Assembly (NCBI GenBank): GCA_964492555.1
Contig: CAZBKQ010000092.1
Span: 1 to 5,533 of the forward strand
Length of the DNA: 5,533 nt
Source of the DNA: GCA-2709075 sp964492555
GTDB taxonomy: Bacteria > Pseudomonadota > Alphaproteobacteria > MPNO01 > UBA2964
Direction of reading: 5' to 3'
This document shows positions 1 to 5,321 of this stretch, one piece after another; the stretch's first letter is position 1; each line of letters begins with the position of its first letter. Under the pieces are notes generated by a model that was not told the origin of the DNA, ran no database searches, and saw only the letters and a program-made list of their open reading frames with translations. Made by a program: the position numbers and the translations under genes.

Positions 1-123
1 CCGGGCTGAGGGCCTTCCTGTCGCCGCTTGAATTACAGCGCTGATTACCCACGTCTAAAGGAGAGGCCGGAGTTTTCCGGGCCGGTTCCCGGAGACGCCG
101 CGAAACAAACCGGTGAAACCAGG
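1..123. other. Leader region without a supported gene
   Basis: This stretch precedes the first convincing start codon. The frame beginning at base 3 runs to a TGA at 42-44 and reads GLRAFLSPLELQR; it could be the last residues of an upstream plus-strand gene, but 13 residues are too few to tell. A strong Shine-Dalgarno-like AAAGGAGAGG lies at 57-66, yet no ATG, GTG or TTG follows at a usable distance in any frame. A small hairpin (CCGGA 67-71, TCCGG 76-80, 4-nt loop) follows directly. I see no recognisable promoter or known riboswitch fold. Confidence 0.4.
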
Positions 124-564
124 ATGTCCCATACACCGTCCTTGACGCGCCGGATCGCGATCGGAAAGGGAATTGGTCTGGCCGTTGGCCTGATCGGATT
201 TTTTACCCTACCCGTGATCTATCCGGAAGCACCCTGGCAGCTGCGCTGGGGTGTCATGCTCTGGTACGTCACCTTTGGCGCGGTGATCGGCATGGCGGGC
301 GTCTATACCCGCCACCCGGTCCTGTTGTTGCCCATGCCATGGTGGGTGCGCGCGCCGTTGATCGGGGCGTGGCTGAATTTCGTCCTGGTGTTTTTCGCCC
401 ATGAGGAAATGTCGAAGATCATGACCGCGATGTTCGGCCCGGACGGGATGATGTCCTCACCCTTCTGGTTCGTTCTGGAGGGCGCAATCATCGGCGCCGT
501 CATCGGCTACGTCGCGACCAAATTCGCCGGTGAGGGACCGGAAACGGTACAACCCGGGTCGTAA
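124..564 (+). CDS. Four-helix inner-membrane protein of unknown function
   Basis: Encodes 146 residues. Four hydrophobic segments are visible at about residues 12-32, 41-62, 76-96 and 114-134, separated by short charged loops (YTRHP near 61-65, HEEMSK near 93-98), so it is almost certainly an integral inner-membrane protein. The middle contains an aromatic and proline-rich LPMPWWVRAPLIGAW stretch (69-83), and the last helix is glycine/alanine-rich (EGAIIGAVIGYVATKF). From memory, similar short proteins are widespread and uncharacterised in alphaproteobacteria; I cannot name a family. The start was placed at ATG 124, with GGTGA at 112-116 about 7 nt upstream. A TTG at 28 would add 32 hydrophilic residues but lacks a well-spaced ribosome binding site. 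The gene converges on the minus-strand operon with 3 nt between stops. No catalytic motif was seen, and function is not assigned. Confidence 0.8.
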   Translation: MSHTPSLTRRIAIGKGIGLAVGLIGFFTLPVIYPEAPWQLRWGVMLWYVTFGAVIGMAGVYTRHPVLLLPMPWWVRAPLIGAWLNFVLVFFAHEEMSKIMTAMFGPDGMMSSPFWFVLEGAIIGAVIGYVATKFAGEGPETVQPGS

Positions 565-578
565 ACCCTAAAACCCGG
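554..578. terminator. Weak hairpin across convergent stop codons
   Basis: CCGGGT (554-559) and ACCCGG (573-578) form a perfect 6-bp stem with a 13-nt loop that contains both stop codons, TAA of the membrane protein (562-564) and TAG of the hydratase (568-570, minus). A shared bidirectional terminator would make sense between genes only 3 nt apart. However, neither side is followed by a T run, so intrinsic termination is doubtful. Confidence 0.25.
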
Positions 579-1416
579 CTTCAGCGCTCATCGCGAGACC
601 GCCCTCGTGATTGAGCGCCCAGAGCTGCGCCGATGTGCCGTCTTCATTGAGGCGGCCCTGCACCTTGAAATCATGCGTGTCATAAAGCGGGGAGACCGCG
701 CGCACCGCAAAGGATTTCAGCGGCGTCTCCGGCATTTCACGGCGATAGAGATCCATCAGCAGGGTCAGCGTCAGCGGCCCATGCACCAGCAACCCGGGAT
801 ATTTCTCCACCTCGGTCACATATTTGCGATCATAATGGATGCGGTGGCTGTTCATGGTCAGCGCCGAAAAGCGGAACAGCAGCACCGGCGTCGGGTGGAT
901 ATCGCGCGACCAGACCGCTTCCGCCGGCGCGGGCGGCGGCGCGGGCGGGGTCGATCCCGGCTTCGCTTCCTCGCGATAGACCACGTCCTGGATTTCGGTC
1001 ACGGCGACCCCGTCATCGCCCTCGATCTCATGCTTGAGCTTGAGAAACACCAGATTGCCGGTCTTGCCGACCTTGGGGGTCACCGCCTCGATGGTCGAAA
1101 CCTTGCGGATGGTTTCGCCGACATGGACCGGCTTGTGATAGGTGGCTTTCGTTCCCGCCCACATACGGCGCGGCAGATTGATGGGCGGCAGGAAATCGCC
1201 GCGCTTCGGGTGGCCGTCGGATGCGGTGTCGCGCAGCTTTACCACCTCGCGGATATAAAAGAGATGCCAGCCCGGCGGGATGGCGTCGCCTTCCTTAAAC
1301 GGCGGGTCGTCGCGGTCCAAAGTCGCCGTCAGCGCATCCGCCTGATAGGCGGTGACCAGCGCTTCAATCGATTCCTGCTTGCCGATCCACTCGGCATATT
1401 GATCCGTATCGCTCAT
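568..1416 (-). CDS. HTD2/MaoC-type acyl-CoA hydratase, two hot-dog domains
   Basis: A 282-residue protein of the FAS1-like dehydratase/HTD2 family, probably cytoplasmic. Residues about 8-150 look like the degenerate first hot-dog domain (PPGWHLFYIREV 48-59, LPRRMWAGTK 81-90). A proline/alanine linker, PGSTPPAPPPAPAEAVW (153-169), joins it to a MaoC-like second domain (about 175-275). That domain carries the family signature FSALTMNSHRIHYD (183-196) and YPGLLVHGPL (206-215); N189 and H194 are the likely active-site pair by analogy with R-specific hydratases. The family hydrates enoyl-CoA or enoyl-ACP thioesters and includes mesaconyl-C4-CoA/3-methylfumaryl-CoA hydratase and itaconyl-CoA hydratase. 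It is the last gene of the operon. Its ATG overlaps the CoA-transferase TGA (ATGA), with GGGAGGAG at 1425-1432 placed 8 nt upstream, so translation is probably coupled. Family membership is firm; substrate is not. Confidence 0.88.
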   Translation of the reverse strand: MSDTDQYAEWIGKQESIEALVTAYQADALTATLDRDDPPFKEGDAIPPGWHLFYIREVVKLRDTASDGHPKRGDFLPPINLPRRMWAGTKATYHKPVHVGETIRKVSTIEAVTPKVGKTGNLVFLKLKHEIEGDDGVAVTEIQDVVYREEAKPGSTPPAPPPAPAEAVWSRDIHPTPVLLFRFSALTMNSHRIHYDRKYVTEVEKYPGLLVHGPLTLTLLMDLYRREMPETPLKSFAVRAVSPLYDTHDFKVQGRLNEDGTSAQLWALNHEGGLAMSAEAGF

Positions 1417-2540
1417 CCCGCGAACTCCTCCCTGATCTTTTCCGTATGTTCGCCGATTGCCGGGACCGGGCCAAGGGCGCGCGGCTCCCCATCCATCGTC
1501 GCGGGCGGGGCGACCATGGCGACGGGGCCGGTGGGGCTTTCGACCTCCACCCGGCGCAGGGCCGGATGGCGCGACAGGCCGCCGACATCATTGACCTCTC
1601 CGAACGCGATCCCCGCATTGCGCAGCTTTTCGACCAGCGCGTCGCGCGGCGTCGCGCCGAAGACCGCGTTCATGATCTCATCCAGCGCCGGGCGGTTGGC
1701 GCAGCGCGCCTCGTTATTACAAAAACGTTCGTCTTCCGGCATGCCGGGACGCTCAAGCACTTCCGCGCACAGCCTGGCCCATTCGCGTTCATTCTGGATG
1801 GAGATCAGCACCTCGCCGCCTTCCGCCGTCGGGTAGGCGCCATAGGGCGCGATGGAAGGGTGGTTGAGCCCGACGCGTTTCGGGATGGTCCCGGCATAGT
1901 CATAGGTCAGCAGCGGCACATTCATCCAGTCCGCCATGCCTTCGAAGAGCGACGTCTTGATCGCGGTCCCCTCTCCGGTGATTTCCCGGTCCAGCAGCGC
2001 TTCCAGAACCGCCATATAGCTATACATGCCGCAGGATATATCGCAGGCGGAAACGCCGACACGTCCCGGCCCTTCCGGCCGGCCGGTGACCGAACAAAGA
2101 CCTGATTCCGCCTGGACCAGCAGATCATAGGCCTTCATATCGGCATATTCGCCGTCTTCGCCATAGCCGGAGATATCGACGGTGATCAGGCGCGGATATT
2201 TCGCGCGCAGCTCATCCGAACCGAGGCCCGAACGCGCCGCCGCGCCGGGGGCGAGATTCTGGATAAACACATCGGCCTGGCCGAGGATGCGTTGCAGCAG
2301 CGCCGCGTCGCCCTCATCCTTGATATTGAGGACGAGCGATTCCTTGCCGCGATTGAGCCAGACGAAATAGGCGCTTTCGCCATGCACGACGCTGTCATAA
2401 CCACGCGCGAAATCGCCCTCCGCCCGTTCAATCTTGATGACCCGCGCGCCGGCATCGGCGAGGCGCGAGGAGCAATAGGGCGCGGCGACCGCCTGTTCCA
2501 GCGAGACGACGAGTTTTCCCTTGAGCGGCAATCCCGCCAT
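1413..2540 (-). CDS. Class III (CaiB/BaiF) CoA-transferase
   Basis: A 375-residue CaiB/BaiF-family enzyme, probably cytoplasmic and, as in the family, an interlocked homodimer. The family moves CoA between carboxylic acids through an aspartyl-CoA anhydride/thioester on a conserved Asp. Visible signatures are the N-terminal LKGKLVVSLEQAVAAPYCSSRLADAGARVIKIE-type region (6-38; given by position with key residues L, D29, G31, K36, E38), LNRGKESLVLNIK (62-74), VFIQNLAPG (91-99), YDLLVQAESGLCSVTG (138-153) and the catalytic region SACDISCGMYSY with D167 as the likely nucleophile, followed by REITGEG. Length is near the low end for the family but all blocks are present. The preferred start is ATG 2540, not the adjoining TTG at 2543, because GAGGAGG (2548-2554) sits 7 nt from the ATG. 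It lies 12 nt after the dehydrogenase stop and overlaps the hydratase start by 4 nt. The exact acid donor and acceptor cannot be read from sequence. Confidence 0.9.
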   Translation of the reverse strand: MAGLPLKGKLVVSLEQAVAAPYCSSRLADAGARVIKIERAEGDFARGYDSVVHGESAYFVWLNRGKESLVLNIKDEGDAALLQRILGQADVFIQNLAPGAAARSGLGSDELRAKYPRLITVDISGYGEDGEYADMKAYDLLVQAESGLCSVTGRPEGPGRVGVSACDISCGMYSYMAVLEALLDREITGEGTAIKTSLFEGMADWMNVPLLTYDYAGTIPKRVGLNHPSIAPYGAYPTAEGGEVLISIQNEREWARLCAEVLERPGMPEDERFCNNEARCANRPALDEIMNAVFGATPRDALVEKLRNAGIAFGEVNDVGGLSRHPALRRVEVESPTGPVAMVAPPATMDGEPRALGPVPAIGEHTEKIREEFAG

Positions 2541-2547
2541 CAAAACG

Positions 2548-2554
2548 CCTCCTC
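2548..2554 (-). promoter_or_regulatory. Shine-Dalgarno site of the CoA-transferase
   Basis: On the minus strand this reads GAGGAGG, a near-perfect anti-16S match, 7 nt before ATG 2540 and only 4 nt before TTG 2543. It therefore decides in favour of the ATG. It overlaps the TGA stop of the acyl-CoA dehydrogenase (2553-2555), so a ribosome terminating there would be positioned to reinitiate. Confidence 0.75.
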
Positions 2555-3707
2555 AAAAAGAACGCGGCAGGCCGAGCACGTGTTCGGCGATATAGGACAG
2601 CACCAGGTTCGAGGAGATCGGCGCGATGCGGTAAAGCCGCGTTTCGCGGAACTTGCGCTCCACGTCATATTCCTCGGCAAACGCGAACCCGCCATGGGTC
2701 TGCATGCACATATCGGCGGCCTTCCAGCTCGCTTCAGCGGCGAGGTACTTCGCCATATTGGCCTCCGCCCCGCAATTTTCGCCTTCCTCGTAAAGCATCG
2801 CGGCGCGCTTCACCATCAGATCGGCGGCCTCTGTCTGGGCGTAAGCCTCGGCGATGGGGAACTGGATGCCCTGGTTCTGGCCGATGGGCCGCCCGAAGAC
2901 GGAACGGTCGCTCGCGTAATTCTTCGCCTTTTCGATAAACCAGCGCGCATCACCGATACATTCCGCCCCGATCAGGATGCGTTCGGCGTTCATGCCGGAG
3001 AGGATATAACGAAAGCCCTTGCCTTCCTCGCCGACCAGCGAATTAGCGGGAATACGCAGATTGTCGAAGAATACCTCTGTCGTCGCATGGTTGATCATGG
3101 TGCGGATCGGCTGGATGGTCAGCCCGTTGCCGACCGCTTCACGCATATCGATCAGGAAAACCGACAGACCATCGGTGCGTTTTTCCACCTGATCGCGCGG
3201 CGTGGTGCGCGCCAGCAACAGCATCAGATCGGAATGTTCGACCCGCGAGGTCCAGATTTTCTGGCCGTTCACCACATAGGCGTCATTGCCGTCCTTTACC
3301 GCCGTGGTGCGCAGGCTCAGCGTATCGGTGCCGCTGGTCGGTTCGGTCACGCCGAAGGCCTGAAGGCGCAGCTCCCCGGTGGCGATTTTCGGCAGGTAGC
3401 TCTGTTTCTGCTCATCCGTGCCGTGGCGCAGCACCGTGCCCATCGTATACATCTGCGCATGGCAGGCGCCGCCATTACCGCCGGATTTCTGGATTTCCTC
3501 CATGATCGCGCAGGCCGCCGATATGCCGAGCCCGCTGCCGCCGAATTCCTCCGGTATCAGGACGGAGAGATAGCCGCCTTCCGTCAGCGCCTGGACGAAT
3601 TCCGTCGGGTAAGCGCGTTCGCGGTCCTTTTCCTGCCAGTATTCGCCATCAAACTGGCTGCACAGGCGGGATACCGCTTCCCTGATCTCAGTATAGTCCT
3701 CAAACAT
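2553..3707 (-). CDS. Acyl-CoA dehydrogenase (FAD-dependent)
   Basis: A 384-residue flavoprotein of normal family length that should form an alpha,beta double bond in an acyl-CoA and pass electrons to ETF. Visible in order are the N-terminal helical domain with IPEEFGGSGLG (51-61), the flavin/substrate segment QAFGVTEPTSGTD (116-128), the beta-domain segment VNGQKIWTS (146-154), the helical C-terminal domain with RSVFGRPIGQNQGIQFPIAE (268-287), and QTHGGFAFAEEYDVERKFRE (336-355). The usual MCAD-type catalytic Glu segment (YEGT) is replaced by APISSN (362-367), with Pro363 at the Glu position. E242 in GMNAERILIGAECIG matches the alternative base of isovaleryl-CoA and long-chain dehydrogenases. 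ATG 3707 has TAAGGA at 3714-3719, 6 nt upstream. First gene of the operon. Substrate chain is unknown; a short or branched dicarboxylyl-CoA is a guess from its neighbours. Confidence 0.92.
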   Translation of the reverse strand: MFEDYTEIREAVSRLCSQFDGEYWQEKDRERAYPTEFVQALTEGGYLSVLIPEEFGGSGLGISAACAIMEEIQKSGGNGGACHAQMYTMGTVLRHGTDEQKQSYLPKIATGELRLQAFGVTEPTSGTDTLSLRTTAVKDGNDAYVVNGQKIWTSRVEHSDLMLLLARTTPRDQVEKRTDGLSVFLIDMREAVGNGLTIQPIRTMINHATTEVFFDNLRIPANSLVGEEGKGFRYILSGMNAERILIGAECIGDARWFIEKAKNYASDRSVFGRPIGQNQGIQFPIAEAYAQTEAADLMVKRAAMLYEEGENCGAEANMAKYLAAEASWKAADMCMQTHGGFAFAEEYDVERKFRETRLYRIAPISSNLVLSYIAEHVLGLPRSF

Positions 3708-3996
3708 CTGCTTTCCTTACCGTAAGCCTTGTCGCCGGGTTTTAGCGTTTGTTGCGCATTCGGCCAAGCTTTACAGGTATCAAGTTGACTCATACGCCAT
3801 CGCGCACAACTCTTCTTGTATTATCGCGCCAGCCCTCTCCCCCTCCCAGCCACGGGCTTTTTTCCTTGATGCCCACCGCCGCCGGCCAACCCGGCGGGCA
3901 TCAAGGGTTGGTGTGGCGGGTTGATGACCGCCGGAATATAGTGCCCGGGAGGGGGAGAGGGCTGGAACCGCCTGATTAAGGAATCACGAGAGATTT
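3708..3996. promoter_or_regulatory. Divergent intergenic region, 289 bp
   Basis: This lies between the start of the minus-strand operon and the plus-strand amidohydrolase, so promoters for both should be here. Bases 3708-3828 are unique-looking and more AT-rich than the genes. They contain TTGACT (3785-3790) and TATTAT (3819-3824), but these are 28 nt apart and do not form a standard promoter. On the minus strand no convincing -35/-10 pair is seen either. Bases 3829-3965 are a palindromic element. The remaining 31 nt (3966-3996) hold only the amidohydrolase translation start region. The regulatory role is inferred from gene orientation alone. Confidence 0.5.
3829..3965. repeat. 137-bp palindromic element with 19-bp perfect ends
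   Basis: The ends, CCAGCCCTCTCCCCCTCCC (3829-3847) and GGGAGGGGGAGAGGGCTGG (3947-3965), are exact reverse complements. Inside are two further hairpins: CCTTGATGCCC (3864-3874) with GGGCATCAAGG (3896-3906), a perfect 11-bp stem holding a smaller GCCGG/CCGGC stem (3881-3885, 3891-3895); and GGCGG (3915-3919) with CCGCC (3928-3932), loop 8 nt. The whole can fold as a branched, cloverleaf-like structure on either strand. No coding capacity and no clear target-site duplication are seen. It resembles a non-autonomous MITE-like or dispersed intergenic palindrome. Whether other copies exist cannot be judged from one window. Confidence 0.75.
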
Positions 3997-5175
3997 ATGC
4001 CCATCATCAACCGTATCGCCGAATTCGCCGATGAGATGACGGAATGGCGCCGTCATATTCACGCTCATCCCGAAACCGCGTTCGAGGAACACCAGACCGC
4101 CGCCTTTGTCGCGGGCAAGCTGGAAAGTTTCGGCATTGAAGTCCATCAGGGTCTGGCCCGGACCGGCGTCGTCGGCACATTGGAAGGAAATCACGGCGAC
4201 GGGCCCGCCATCGGGCTGCGCGCCGATATGGACGCGCTGGATATCGAGGAACGCAACAGCTGCGATCACGCCTCGACCAACCCCGGCAAGATGCATGCCT
4301 GCGGCCATGACGGGCACACCACCATGCTGCTGGGCGCGGCGAAATATCTGGCGGAAACGCGGAATTTCGCCGGCACGGTGCAGTTCATCTTCCAGCCGGC
4401 GGAGGAATTCGCGGGCGGCGGGCGCGAGATGGTCGAGGACGGTTTGTTCGAGAAATTTCCGGTCGATAGCGTCTGGGGCATGCATAATTTCCCGGGGCAG
4501 GAAATCGGCAGCTTCGCGGTCTGCCCCGGCCCGGCGATGGCCGCCGCCGATACGTTCGACATCACCCTGCGGGCACAAGGCACCCATGCCGCCTTCCCCC
4601 ATATGGGCGACGATGTGATGGTCGCCGCCGCGTATATCGTCACCATGCTGCAGACGGTAGTGAGCCGCCGCGTCGATCCGCTGGAATCGGTGGTCTGTTC
4701 GGTGACCCAAATTCACGCGGGCGAGACCTATAACATCATCCCCGATGAGGTGGTCTTGCGCGGCACGGTGCGCACCTTCAAACCCGAATTGCAGGATGTG
4801 GCGGAAAATGCGATCCGGCAGATTCTCGACGGCGCGAAGGTAAGCTTCAATCTCGATGCGGCGTCGCTTGAGTTCCGACGCGGCTATCCGCCGACGGTGA
4901 ATGACGAGGTTGAGACCGCCTATGCCGCGACGGTCGCCGCCGATGTGGTCGGGGAAGAAAACGTTCATCTCAACCAGCCGCCCAAGATGGGGGCCGAGGA
5001 TTTTTCCTTCATGCTGAACGAACGGCCGGGCTGTTATATCTGGCTCGGCAACGGGCCGGGGGAAGGCGGCTGTTATCTGCACAACCCCTATTATGATTTC
5101 AATGACGAGGCGCTGACATACGGCGCCAGCTACTGGGCGCGGCTGGTCGAAATGCGGCTGGCGAAGGCGGGGTAA
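3997..5175 (+). CDS. M20D-family metal-dependent amidohydrolase (hippurate hydrolase/N-acyl amino acid hydrolase type)
   Basis: A 392-residue M20 peptidase/amidohydrolase, typical in length, with no signal peptide, so probably cytoplasmic. The family uses a di-metal centre to hydrolyse N-acyl amino acids (hippurate, N-acetyl amino acids, indole-acetyl conjugates). All expected elements are visible: RRHIHAHPE (18-26), RADMDALDIEE (75-85), MHACGHDGHTTMLLG (99-113; C102 and H104 as metal ligands), FQPAEEFAGGG (132-142; E136 as general base, E137 as ligand), WGMHNFPG (160-167; H163), the dimerisation-domain GTHAAFPHMGDD (195-206), and CYLHNPYYDFND (359-370; H362). ATG 3997 has only a weak GAGAGA (3988-3993) close by; AAGGA at 3978-3982 is 14 nt away, so initiation may be modest. 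Transcribed divergently from the CoA operon. The acyl group and amino acid cleaved are unknown. Confidence 0.93.
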   Translation: MPIINRIAEFADEMTEWRRHIHAHPETAFEEHQTAAFVAGKLESFGIEVHQGLARTGVVGTLEGNHGDGPAIGLRADMDALDIEERNSCDHASTNPGKMHACGHDGHTTMLLGAAKYLAETRNFAGTVQFIFQPAEEFAGGGREMVEDGLFEKFPVDSVWGMHNFPGQEIGSFAVCPGPAMAAADTFDITLRAQGTHAAFPHMGDDVMVAAAYIVTMLQTVVSRRVDPLESVVCSVTQIHAGETYNIIPDEVVLRGTVRTFKPELQDVAENAIRQILDGAKVSFNLDAASLEFRRGYPPTVNDEVETAYAATVAADVVGEENVHLNQPPKMGAEDFSFMLNERPGCYIWLGNGPGEGGCYLHNPYYDFNDEALTYGASYWARLVEMRLAKAG

Positions 5176-5215
5176 GGAGCGGCATCAGTGAATCCCGGTT
5201 CCCCCAACGCGCAAT

Positions 5216-5304
5216 TGTCATCCCGGACAAGCGACAGCGCGATCCGGGAACCAGAGTTTTTGTTTTTGCTTTTTACTGGACCCCGGATCAAGTCCGGGGT
5301 GACA
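5216..5304. repeat. 89-bp alphaproteobacterial-type intergenic palindrome
   Basis: The outer arms TGTCATCCCGGAC (5216-5228) and GTCCGGGGTGACA (5292-5304) pair over 13 positions with one T/G wobble. Each arm also folds alone: TCCCGGA (5221-5227) with TCCGGGA (5243-5249), and CCCCGGA (5281-5287) with TCCGGGG (5293-5299), loop TCAAG. CCAG/CTGG (5251-5254, 5276-5279) adds an inner stem around a T-rich centre. From general knowledge this matches a very common dispersed intergenic repeat of alphaproteobacteria whose reverse reading gives the peptide VTPDLIRGP. It lies between the amidohydrolase and the next gene and has no coding role. Confidence 0.8.
5221..5274 (+). terminator. Likely rho-independent terminator of the amidohydrolase, supplied by the repeat
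   Basis: The left hairpin of the palindrome (TCCCGGA 5221-5227, inner GCG 5231-5233 with CGC 5238-5240 around an ACAG loop, TCCGGGA 5243-5249) is followed after 7 nt by a T-rich tract at 5257-5274 (TTTTTGTTTTTGCTTTTT). A GC stem followed by T runs, 45 nt after the amidohydrolase stop, fits intrinsic termination. The 7-nt gap before the T run makes it less than ideal. Confidence 0.5.
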
Positions 5305-5321
5305 GGTGAGGGTAGCGGGGG

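Noticed and set aside
28..123. TTG start at 28 extending the first membrane protein by 32 residues
   Set aside because: The extension is hydrophilic, unlike the rest of the protein, and TTG 28 lacks a properly spaced ribosome binding site; ATG 124 immediately precedes the first helix.
607..1836. Long plus-strand open frame (409 codons) opposite the hydratase and CoA-transferase
   Set aside because: It spans antisense to two clear enzyme genes, is very rich in Arg/His/Gly, has no recognisable domain, and is explained by the GC codon bias of the opposite strand.
2292..3725. Long plus-strand open frame (477 codons) opposite the acyl-CoA dehydrogenase
   Set aside because: Antisense shadow of a well-supported gene; composition is that of a GC-rich mirror frame with no motif or ribosome binding site.
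3584..3793. Minus-strand 69-codon open frame starting upstream of the dehydrogenase
   Set aside because: It overlaps the dehydrogenase start in another frame and has no ribosome binding site or recognisable protein features.
3785..3824. TTGACT and TATTAT as a sigma-70 promoter for the amidohydrolase
   Set aside because: The hexamers are 28 nt apart, well beyond the usual 16-18 nt, and neither pairs with a better partner.
3976..5082. Long minus-strand open frame (368 codons) opposite the amidohydrolase
   Set aside because: The plus-strand frame contains every M20D metal-site motif; the reverse frame is a His/Arg/Gly-rich shadow.
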